Shown in pieces: positions 11,446-21,012 of a stretch of DNA of 64,000 nt. The translations under genes were made by a program, and so were the position numbers. The stretch comes from Chloranthus sessilifolius (taxonomy: Eukaryota; Streptophyta; Magnoliopsida; Chloranthales; Chloranthaceae), in NCBI GenBank assembly GCA_021018995.1, contig CM037587.1:69273604-69337603 (forward strand), given 5' to 3'. The notes below the pieces were generated by a model. That model ran no database searches and had not been told where the DNA came from. It saw only the letters and a program-made list of their open reading frames with translations. The stretch's first letter is position 1, and each line of letters starts with the position of its first letter.

Positions 11446-11455
11446 ACTATATAAG
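11446..11455 (+). promoter_or_regulatory. TATA box of 5' LTR T
   Basis: ACTATATAAG in a GA-rich context, 138 bases from the LTR start; identical in the 3' LTR at 21151-21160. If this is the true promoter, the motif array is transcribed. A second TATA-like run (12177-12196) lies just after the array, so the start site is uncertain. Confidence 0.55.
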
Positions 11456-11830
11456 TGAAAGTGGAGAGAAGTCTCTCCACTACGTAACATAATTTTAACC
11501 TAAATAGAGAGGAGGAAAATAGAGAAAGAGAAAAGAGAGTCTTGTAGAGAAGAAAGGCTAAGGCCTTGTTGGAGTGTAAACCGGTGGAAGACCTGGAGAG
11601 AAGGTCGGACCAGAAATGTAGAGAACTCTTCGAAGTAACAGGGATTCGAATGCTAGATCGAGCCATTTCAAGATCCGCCGATTTAGGTAAGAGATAATGC
11701 GTGATAAGTGCTTAGGTATGTCTTAATGATAACCTGCAATGTATTAGGCAATGGCCGATTAATCATATTTAAGATTTAAGGAAATAGGATAGTTTTCTTG
11801 AAGAATCACGGAGTGAAGGTTTTCGCTCCT

Positions 11831-12147
11831 CGCTCGAGCGATCTAAACGTCTCGCTCGAGCGAGGACAAAATATATACCTGAGAATAGTGCGTTCTGGGC
11901 TCGCTCAAGCGAGACCCATATTGAAAGAATAGGCTCGCTCGAGCGAGGTAATCTGACACCTCGTCTTAACCGCTCGAGCGAGGATAAGAGGACGCTCGAG
12001 CGAGGCTGGGCAACCGCTCGAACGAGGTAATCTGACACCTCATTTTAACCGCTCGAGCGAGGATAAGAGGACGCTCGAGCGAGGTTGGGCAACCGCTCGA
12101 GCGAGGTTAAGAGGTCGCTCGAGCGAGGCTAAGTAACCGCTCGAGCG
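11831..12147 (+). repeat. 5' LTR T palindrome array (CGCTCGAGCG)
   Basis: Twelve copies of the 10-base palindrome CGCTCGAGCG, usually followed by AGG: starts at 11831, 11853, 11902 (variant), 11936, 11971, 11993, 12015 (variant), 12050, 12072, 12094, 12116 and 12138. Spacing of 21-22 bases is common. A 79-base tandem duplication (about 11948-12105) accounts for part of the array. The variants are single G-to-A changes at CpG. Confidence 0.95.
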
Positions 12148-13607
12148 AGGCCCCAAAAACTAAAAATTTAATTTCTTTTATATATATAAATATACCTCAT
12201 ATGAACTATGCGCTCTAGGAGTGCTAGTGACCACTGGTGACCATTCTAAGGCATGTCCTTTCGCATGAAATGTAGATTTACGTGAGATCAGTACGTGTCA
12301 TCATTACGTGAAGGGACCACTGGGTTTTTCCTTGAGGTAGGGAACCTTATCGAAACATGTACATTGTTCAATCTCACATATGTGTAGTACAGATTTAATT
12401 GCTAAACTAAGTATCTCATCATGTCACGTAAATAGAGGGTGCGTGTGTAGACTTCAGAAAATAAAGCCAGAGGTCCCAAGGGGACGCAAGAACTACAAGA
12501 TGAATACCTATATGATATCCTGTGTGGGTGCAGATGAGAAGCAGTGGGGAAAAGAAAGTAAGGTGATAAGGCCTAATATATTAAAAATTAGCACAATCAC
12601 GGTGAATAACTACATGTAAAGCACACTTGATATTTTTGTTATTTAAGGTTTGTTTAGAATACCCCATCGACGTGGCGGGATACCCACAACTGACTCGGCA
12701 GGATATCCGTGATCGGTACGGCGGTTAATCCAGATATGATAGCACATCCTGTGGATGTAGATTTAGAGAGCCCGCTACCTAGGGAGAAAGGGGCTTAAGA
12801 TTCCTGTGGAATACAAAATTGATAACTGTCTAGTTAGACGACGATGGTGGGTATTCCATCGGGGCTCGATGCTATATTGCTCGGGGACTATTTAAGTTAA
12901 AGAGTTAAGTGATTAGGCCGAATTCACAACTAAACGAGTAAGATGAGAAAGAACAAAACCATGCAAAGTAAGTAGTTATATTCGTCTTTCCCTTCAGTTA
13001 TTTCGATTATCCTTCCAGATTGTAACAACAGATAAACTGTATTTTTCTTTTACTGCATAACATATATGTCAGAATTAATCTATATGTTCTTTACGTTTCT
13101 CTACTGAGCTAGGATGTAGCTCACCCCTTAGACTATATGTTGCAGGTGCAACACTCGCAGCAACACAGGCTTCGAGAGACGTTGGTCCAATAGGTTCGAA
13201 TTTCGCGGACGGAGAAGAGTTAGAACCTCCTCCTGAGGAATTCTTTTAGAAGTTCTTTACGTTTAGATGTGGTGAGTAGAGAGTACTCGTGGCTTGGCAT
13301 GTCAAGTCCTTTCTTTTAAATGTAATTAAATACTATACTTTCCTTTTGACGAACCATCGGGGGTGATATGATTGTCACCAATGGTTCGGGACAGTTCCTT
13401 TGCTCATGAATTGGCATGAGACCAGAACTGTCTGTTGGTTGCTAGACTTTGATGAAACACAGGGACTTAGTTAGTTCAAAGCTTTGGTATTTTAAATTGT
13501 TGGCTTTTACTTGTTAATTGATGTTCCGCATAGATATAAGGTGCATGACCTCGAGGGTCGTGCTGATGGCACGGATTTTGGAGTGATAAAATTCGGGCTA
13601 TCACAGT

Positions 13608-13619
13608 TGGTATCAAAGC
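13608..13619 (+). promoter_or_regulatory. Primer-binding site of T (tRNA-Met type)
   Basis: TGGTATCAAAGC two bases after the LTR end. The usual plant initiator-Met site is TGGTATCAGAGC, as seen in M at 59712-59723; one base differs here. Confidence 0.85.
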
Positions 13620-13705
13620 TTTTCTTCTAGAAATTCTGACAATTATTCTTTTGTCAGAGCATAGGGACTTCTGCTGACGAAAGTTAGTTTCATATGCTGA
13701 TCGTG

Positions 13706-15068
13706 ATGTCTTCGGGAAGGAGAGGACGACCAAGGGGTGGTCATGATAGGAACTTACGCAGTAGAGGTGAGTTCATCTCGCCAACGAACAAGGTACCGTT
13801 GGGAGAAAGAGAAATTCTCGAGAGTAGTAGTCAAGGGAACAAAGAACAGACCGAAAATCATTATCAAGACTGTCAGGGTCAAAATAAGAGAGAACAAGAT
13901 AGGATCAGGGAGAGAAATGAAGAGAGAGAGGAGCGTCAGAGGATGATGCACACTATGGAAACCATGGCGGCTGCCATGGCAGCATCCTTTTCGGCTCAAA
14001 ATATCGTAATCGATGTCGACCACCTACATCTCGATGGTGCCAACACTAGCAAGCCAAAGATTTACAGTAATTGGGAGGATGAGACCTCCTAACTTTTCAG
14101 GGCAAGCAGACACTATGGCTGCTAAAAATTGGCTAAGTGAGATGGAAAAGCTTTTCAACGTACTCACTTGCACGGAAGATGAGAGCGTCCGTTGGGCAGC
14201 GTACAAGTTAGATGGGGAGGCTGGACTTTGGTGGAAGTCTGTGTCGCGAACTAGGGCTCAGGAGACCCCAAATGTGCCATGGACATGGAATGAATTCGTG
14301 GAAGAATTCAATAAACAGTATTTCCCCGAAGTGGTGAGAAATCAGATGGAAGTACAGTTTTTACAACTCTAACAGAGAAACATGACAGTAAGGGAATACA
14401 GAGTGGAGTTCATGAGACTTGCTTGTTTCGCTTCCGACTATGTGGTTACAGAAGCGATGAAAACAAAGAGGTTTCAACAGGGTTTGAGGCCAGATATTCG
14501 AGGAGGAGTTGCTCCATTTCAGCTGAAAACATACGGAGAGGTTATGAGTAAGGCGCTAGTAGTGGAAGAAGAGAACAACAACCGCTACCGTCAAAGGGAA
14601 CAACAAGGAAGAACAAACGTGGATCAGAACAGAACTGGGAACTACGAGCCAATAAACAAAAAGCCGAGATTCATAGTATAAAATCAGAAACAACCGTTTC
14701 AAGCAGGATATGGGAGACCGACACAACAGAGCACATATCAAAGGTTTCCATTTCCGGCATCAGGGAGACCGATGAGATATGAGAATCCTGCCATTTCTAC
14801 TGGAGCTGCGATAACACAAGGCTTCTCACGAGCTGCATCTTCAACACCAAGGGATACTTGTGCCAAGTGTGGCAAGTCCCACAAAACGGCTGATTGCAGA
14901 CAAGGGATGCGAGGTTGTTTTAAATGTGGCAAGATGGGCCACATGATTAAGGACTGAGGCAAATAATTTTGATTTCACGACCGATGCAAGCAAGGAAAAC
15001 GGTCATGCAAGGGAGAGCCTATGCAGTCACTGCTCAGGAAGCAGGGAACATGCAAGACGTCATTCAAG
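13706..15068 (+). pseudogene. gag: gag of T
   Basis: Start chosen at the ATG of MSSGRRGRPRG because M's gag begins with the same motif. After a basic, charged N-terminus the frame shifts near 14010-14050. The capsid core (Retrotrans_gag family) reads through WLSEMEKLF, LDGEAGLWW and FVEEFNKQYFP, with TAA stops at 14370 and 14679. Two zinc knuckles follow: CAKCGKSHKTADC and CFKCGKMGHMIKD. The last ends in TGA at 14955-14957, exactly where the final Cys of the CCHC knuckle should be. A short indel follows, then RAYAVTAQEAG leads to the putative 5' splice site at 15069. Confidence 0.85.
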
Positions 15069-15237
15069 GTGAGAAATATTTATTTATTTATTTATTTTTA
15101 GAAATTTCATTTCCTTAGATAGAGAAGGTGCATTCAATAGAAATAGTGTAGTTTCTTTTGCTAAACACTAAATTTATTCGTGAACTAGGGATGTGAAAGG
15201 ATGTGTAAATTTTTGTATGTATGTATGTATACTATAG
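15069..15237 (+). other. Putative intron between gag and protease of T
   Basis: CAAG|GTGAGAA at 15069 and TATAG|GTAC ending at 15237. The interior is AT-rich with several stops. Joining the flanks gives VIQ-G-TLTMYEK with the Gly codon split G|GT, which fits the continuous gag-PR sequence expected of Tekay elements. M has the same sites in the same place (58225-58069). Prediction only. Confidence 0.55.
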
Positions 15238-18200
15238 GTACTTTAACCATGTATGAGAAAGGATATGTCTTTATATATGACGCTAGAGTGTTGATAGACC
15301 CAGGGTCTACCCACTCATTCGTCACCCCACGATTTGCCAAGAGGATGAAGATTGTTCCAGAGGTGTTGGACTTCGTCCTATCTGTGTCTATTCCGACTGG
15401 AGAATTAATAAACGCGGAGTTAGCTTGCAAATCTATCATTGTAGCAGTTCGAGACCTAGAGGTGCATGAATTGGAAGCGAAATTGATATTGCTGGACATG
15501 CAGGGGTTTGATGTGATCCTTGGCAACACAAGGCAAATGAATGCAAGAACAAGGTCGTCATTTTCAGACCCAACACAAGAAGATCATTTCGGTTTCAAGG
15601 AGTGAGGTCGTCATCTATGCCACTGATCTCAACAGTAAAGGCCGAGAAAATGATCAGAAAGGGCTGCGACGGTTACTTGGCATTCTTGAAGGCTGATAAG
15701 GAAGAGAAGAATGTCATTTCGGAAATCGCAGTGGTGCGAGAGTTTCAAGATGTGTTCCCAGACGAATTGCCAGGGTTACCTCCAGAGAGGGAAGTGGAAT
15801 TTGCTATCAACTTACCGCCAGGAACGGAAGCTGTCTCAAAGGCACCATACCGAATGGCTCCTACTGAGTTGAAGGAATTGAAGGAACAATTATAAGAACT
15901 TATGGATAAAGGGTTTGTAAGACCAAGTGTGTCTCCTTGGGGAGCACCTGTCTTATTTGTAAAGAAGAAAGATGGGTCAATGCATTTATGCATTGACTAT
16001 CGACAGCTAAACAAAGTAACTGTGAAGAACCGATACCCGTTGCCGAGAATTGATGATTTGTTCGATCAACTGCAAGGAGCAAGGTATTTCTCTAAGATCG
16101 ACCTCAGGTCGGGATACCATCAATTGAGAGTTAGGGCCGAAGATATTCAGAAAACTGCATTCAGAACACGGTATGGACACTATGAATTTTTAGTGATGCC
16201 GTTTGGATTGACAAACGCACCGGCGTCGTTCATGGAGTTAATAAATCGGGTGTTTAAACCACATCTGGATTCTTGGGTCGTAGTGTTTGTCGACGACATT
16301 TTGATATATTCCAAGTCAGAAGAAGAACATGAGAAGCATCTAAGACTCGCTCTACAAACTTTGCGTCAGCACAAACTTTATGCCAAACTCAACAAATGCG
16401 AGTTTTGGTTAGAAGAGGTTAGCTTTTTAGGACATGTCGTCTCCAAGCATGGTGTCACAAGGATCCGTCCCAAAATCAAGCGAGTGAATTGGGAACAACC
16501 TAAGACAAAGACCGATATCCGTAGTTTCCTTGGATGCAAAAGTTACTATCGACGCTTTTGTTGAGGGTTTTCAAAATAGCGGGACCTCTCACACATAAGG
16601 AAGGATGTGAGATTCGAATGGAGTGAGGCGTGCGAGAAGAGTTTTCAAGAACTCAAAATGAGACTCACTTCAGCCCCAGTATTAGCAATTCCTTCAGGCA
16701 GTGGGTGATTCGCAGTGTACAGTGATGCTTCGTACAATGGTTTGGGTTGCGTGCTCAACCAACACAAGAAAGTGATAGCTTATGGGTCAAGACAGTTGAA
16801 AGAACATGAGAAGAATTATCCGACACATGACCTAGAGCTAGCAGCAGTCATATTTGCGTTGAAGATTTGGCGACACTATTTATACGGTGAGACCTTCAAA
16901 ATTTTCACCGATCATAAGAGCCTCAGATACTTGTTCACACAGAAGGAACTAAATATGAGACAACGCAGATGGATGGAGTTTCTTAAGGACTATGACTGTT
17001 CCATACAGTATCATCCAGGTAAGGCTAACGTAGTAGCCGATGCCCTAAGTCGAAAGGGTCCAGCTCTGTTGGCCAGTTTGGTTCTGGGTATGCATAGATG
17101 GAAGTTGTTTGAAGATCTTTCGATGTATGATGCAAATATTGAGCCACGCGCTCTGAGGCCTTTTGGCTAACATATCAGTGAGACCAATAATATTCGAGCA
17201 CATCCATGAGCTACAGATGAGGGACCCAGCGTTAATGAAGAGTCGTCAAGACGTAACTGAGGGCATCAGATCAGATTTCTCAATCAAGGAGGATGGTTCC
17301 TTGTTGTTCAAGGGTCGACTCTGTATTCCGGACAATGTTGAGCTAAAGCGAACTATCCTTGACGAGTCACACAAATCAAGTTACGCGATACACCCAGGCA
17401 GCACAAAAATGTACCAAGATCTGAAAAGGAATTATTGGTGGAGAGGTTTAAAACAAGATGTAGCAGAATACGTTTCACGATGTTTGACGTGTCAACAAGT
17501 GAAGATTGACCATAGACACCCTGCAGGATTGTTGCAACCTCTACCAATACCAGAATGGAAATGGGAATCAATATCTATGGATTTCATCGTTGGACTACCG
17601 TGTACGACAAAGAGATATAATGCCATCTGGGTAATCGTGGACCGACTGACCAAATCAGCACACTTCCTACCTTACAACATGATGTATACAGCAGGAAAGC
17701 TAGCGGAACTCTATATGAAGGAAATAGTACGCCTACACGGAATTCCAAGTAGCATTGTCTCCGACCGAGATCCGTTATATACATCAAAATTCTGGAAGAA
17801 GTTTCAGGAAGGGATGGGGACACGGCTAGATTTCAGTTCAGCTTTCCATCCACAATCAGACTGACAAACAGAACGGGTAAATCAAGTAATAGAAGACATG
17901 CTCAGAGCTTGTATGTTGGAAATGCAAGAATCGTGGGATCAATATTTACCGTTAATCGAATTTGCATATAATAACAGTTTCCAAACAAGCATCGGAATGG
18001 CACCATATGAAGCATTATACGGAAGGCGGTGTAAATCGCCCATCAATTGGGAGGAAACCGGAGAAAAATTTATTTTAGGGCCCGAGCTGCTGAAAGAAAA
18101 TACCACAGTCGTTCGAATCATTAGGGAGAAACTTAAGTCGGCTCAAAGCAGACAGAAAAGCTACGCTGATATCAAGCGGGCCAGCGTCGATTATAAGGTG

Positions 18201-18625
18201 GGTGAACACGTGCTTGTCAAGGTGTCACCTATGAAGGGAGTGATGAGATTCGAAAAGAGGGGAAAATTGAGTCCACGATATCTGGGACCATTCAAAGTTT
18301 GGGCCGAGTTGGCGAAGTTGTATATCGCATTGGCTTACCTCCGGTGTTCGATCGAGTACATAACGTTTTCCACGTTTCTATGCTCAGGAAATATGTGAAT
18401 GATCCTTCCCACATTTTGGAGGGTCAATCACTAGAGATGTGTGAAGACATGAGTATGATAGAAGAGCCGGCAGAGGTACTGGATAGAAAGGACCAAGTGC
18501 TATGCACCAAAATCATTCCCTTAGTACTTGTTCGATGGAAGAATCATCCGACCGAAGAAGGAACATGGGAACGGGAGGCTGATGTCAAAGAACAATACCC
18601 CAAGTTGTTTGAGAGGGTCAATTAG
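15238..18625 (+). pseudogene. pol: pol of T (protease, RT, RNase H, integrase, chromodomain)
   Basis: Protease: VLIDPGSTHSF near 15285. A short deletion at about 15525 removes the segment after VILG. RT (15902-16564) keeps [11 protein letters not shown] and the catalytic FVDDILIY (Asp codons 16292-16297). RNase H (16715-17100) has VYSDAS, ELAAVIF and FTDHKSL. Integrase (17163-18300) has the zinc-binding HX..HPG..CLTCQQ segment, then SMDFIVGLP and IVSDRDP of the catalytic core. The chromodomain (about 18470-18620) has LVLVRWKNHPTEEGTWE. Damage: TAA at 15893, TGA within SD*QTERVNQ near 17862, and frameshifts near 16560, 17150 and 18295. Confidence 0.95.
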
Positions 18626-18845
18626 AATTGTTTGTAAATGGTGATGTCACACAACACTTTGACTTCAACTATAAATTCCTATATTTTTCTAGCTTAAATT
18701 GTTTGTTACGGCGGCCTCCTCATGCGTTTCCGATCACCGTGTCCTTAAGTGATGTTAGGAGGTGATTTGGATCACAATGTTCCAGAACGTAAGAACGGAG
18801 GAAGACAAGATACGAGCCTATGGGCACTGAATCATATGATGGGCT
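18626..18845 (+). other. Spacer between pol and ORF3 array of T
   Basis: A little over 200 non-coding bases after the pol stop. It includes a GGCGGCCTCCTCATGCG block and no recognised signal. Confidence 0.5.
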
Positions 18846-19058
18846 CGCTCGAGCGAAACCTCATACTCGCTCGAGCGCAAGCTACATAAAATAACAAAAT
18901 AGACAAGTTTGGGATCGCTAGAGCAAGGAATAGTGACCGCTCGAGCGAGGTGTATTGGTCGCTCGAGCGAGGATTCCAAGCCGCTCGAGCGAGGCCAAAA
19001 TTATATACCATTTTCAGTTCTGTGATCGCTCGAGCGATAACTAACGACCGCTCGAGCG
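18846..19058 (+). repeat. Second palindrome array of T, upstream of ORF3
   Basis: Eight copies of the same CGCTCGAGCG palindrome as in the LTRs (18846, 18868, 18916 variant, 18938, 18960, 18982, 19027, 19049), again often followed by AGG and again at 22-base spacing. Spacers resemble the LTR array only loosely (for example a CAAAATTATATACC-like piece). It ends just before a TATA-like run and 215 bases before the ORF3 start. Confidence 0.95.
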
Positions 19059-19064
19059 AGGACA

Positions 19065-19076
19065 TACTATATATAG
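19065..19076 (+). promoter_or_regulatory. TATA-like box before ORF3 of T
   Basis: TACTATATATAG directly after the array and about 200 bases before the ORF3 ATG. It resembles the LTR box ACTATATAAG and suggests, without proof, a separate ORF3 transcript. Confidence 0.5.
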
Positions 19077-19272
19077 TGGACAGATTGCTAAAATGCCCAC
19101 TTCTTCTTCACGCGAGGAGCTTGGTGTCGAGCGAAGGTCTAGGGTTTTCACTTTCAAGCATTTTCCGTCCGATTCAAGCCGGATTCGAAAAAATCCGAAC
19201 CGTCCAAACCATTTTCCTAGGTAAAATCTACCTTCTCCACACTCCTTTACGTTTTTAAACTCTATCACTCTA

Positions 19273-20571
19273 ATGGCTTCTTCAAGCCCTAATCCCCAAC
19301 CGAGGAAGCGAATGGCGACCCGATCGCCATCATCGCGAAACAAGGCACCACAACAGCAACCACCTCCACCACCGGCACCCATCCTGATCCAACTTGATGA
19401 TTGGTGGGGCACGAAAGAAATGGAACCCGAGTGGGAAATTCATCCCTCATGCTTTATTGATCCGACATCCACGAAATGGATGTCAGATTTCCTGACAAAC
19501 CACCACCTCCGACCTTTGCTTACACCATTTGGACCTCGATACTATCCGAGATTAGTCCGATTATTTTATCAGACCCTCAAGACCAATGTAAATGAAGACA
19601 CCATCCTCGTCACAATTGACGGGAAGGATTTGTCCTTTGGTGGCGGCGATGTATCCGCTGTCATGAACTGCCCTCTCACCTACACCCCGACACTAAACAC
19701 ACAACCTCCACTTGTTGAGAATGTCGGGTTTCAGAAGATCATTGATGATATTACTGACAGCGCGTCCGCATCGGGTCAATCCATCACCCGATCCCAGTTA
19801 CCACCACACATGTGGTTTTTGGACATCATTTTCAAGAAAAATTTACACCCTACCGGTCATGACCAAGACCGTCGTGACACCTTTTTACGGGCCTTGCACT
19901 CCGCTTTCCACAATAGGTGGTTTTGTGCCCCAATGGTCGTCATAAAAGGCATGGTGCATGTCTATAGGAGAAATGTTAGGGGCGTTATTCCTCCGCCGAT
20001 AAACTGCCTCCCATACGCACGTCTTATCTCCCGACTCCTCGATACGCGTAATGGGAAGGATGGATTCAAGATCAACACCAATGAGTTATCGCTTACCGAT
20101 AACGTTGTACCCTACATAGCCCAGGACCTCAGCCGAAACCTAAAGGGGATTCAAAACAGTGTGAACAAGAAAAGAGATCGTCAGGCCGCAAGGCAAGCTT
20201 CACAGCCACCATCGACTGGACCGGCTACTCCCTCCACTGTGCCTCCACCACATCTGCATACCACCGACTCCAGTATGTTAGGGGAGATTCTCTAACAGGT
20301 ACGGGAGACCCGATTACATCAGCGGTTCCAGGAGGCGCTTCTCATTGACCTCATGGGTCAAGCTTATCCGCAGACGTACCGACAGCGAGTTGCGGCGATG
20401 AGGGATGCCATTTTTGGGACATCTAGTTTGGCCCAGGTGGCTAGGACCACTACAGAGAGTGCCACCCATGCCAGTGAGACCGTTGGTGAGGGTGAGGGAG
20501 ACGGTGCGGAGAGTGACGAAGAATGGGACACAGGCGATGACGACGATGAGTACGAGGAGGAAGATGACTAG
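19273..20571 (+). CDS. ORF3 of T: putative plant transposon protein-like
   Basis: A 432-codon frame broken once by TAA at 20293-20295 (CAA expected, a C-to-T change). The N-terminus is Ser/Pro-rich and basic (RKRMATR, possible nuclear signal). A conserved domain spans residues 35-290: LDDWW, then YYPRLVRLFYQTLK near residue 100, VTIDGKDLSF, MWFLDIIFKKNL, HDQDRRDTFLRAL and LPYARLISRLL. It matches ORF3 of M and D segment by segment, and resembles the family annotated in Pfam as putative plant transposon protein (Transposase_32). The C-terminus is very acidic (DTGDDDDEYEEEDD). It has no RT, integrase or envelope motifs and no membrane segment. Function unknown. It sits after pol on the same strand with its own array and TATA-like box. 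Confidence 0.8.
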
Positions 20572-20999
20572 GTCGCTGTGGATATACTTTTTTTTTGTTA
20601 ATATTATGAAACTAAAAATTTTGTTGGTATGGTGAATGCTTGATACTGCTGTGACATGATTGTCACAAATTATAATTAATGGGCACTAAATTTCTGTTAT
20701 ATATATATGCATGTTGTGATTAAATGATTCTGATAGAATGATCGTAGAACATGACAAAAGTCTTCATGCGTGGTGTGGTATGAACAACTTTTCAACTCTC
20801 AAAATGATCGGTTGTCAGGTTCTAAACTCATCAGGCCGTTTCAGGTGGTTACAAACACTTGTAATCTTTAAATAGATCTTTCGGGTCACGGGACCATATG
20901 ACTAACTGATAAATGAGTATGAGTTAATCAAGGACACAACCATAAAATATGTAGTTTTTGCTTTGGGTCATGATCGATTTTCGAGGACGAAAATCTTAT
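20572..20999 (+). other. 3' non-coding region of T
   Basis: AT-rich sequence between ORF3 and the polypurine tract with no ORF or repeat recognised. The final block 'gaggacgaaaatcttataagtggggg' has counterparts in M and is typical of the end of Tekay internal regions. Confidence 0.6.
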
Positions 21000-21012
21000 A
21001 AGTGGGGGTGAA
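21000..21012 (+). promoter_or_regulatory. Polypurine tract of T
   Basis: AAGTGGGGGTGAA immediately before the 3' LTR TGTAACAACC. Confidence 0.8.

Larger units (their letters stand above)
11308..13605 (+). repeat. 5' LTR of T
   Basis: TGTAACAACC...TATCACA, 2298 bases, matched by the 3' LTR at 21013-23291. It contains a TATA box at 11446-11455, the CGCTCGAGCG array at 11831-12147, a second AT-rich TATA-like run at 12177-12196, and the 'ctcgatgctatattgctcgg' and 'taggatgtagctcacccc' blocks shared with M and S1. The array here has one more 79-base unit than the 3' LTR copy. Confidence 0.95.

Noticed and set aside
11769..12038. Open frames across the palindrome arrays (also 2799-3228, 18832-19065, 21474-21713, 30069-30371)
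   Set aside because: They exist because the repeated motifs contain no stop in some frames. They have no domain, no conservation between array copies and no start context.
11831..12147. Regular short repeats with spacers, CRISPR-like
   Set aside because: The repeat is only 10 bases, self-complementary, with short related spacers inside an LTR of a plant retrotransposon; no cas genes.
19273..20571. ORF3 as a transposase or envelope protein
   Set aside because: No DDE/DDD transposase motif, no signal peptide or membrane segment. The Pfam-style name 'plant transposon protein' reflects where the family is found, not a shown activity.
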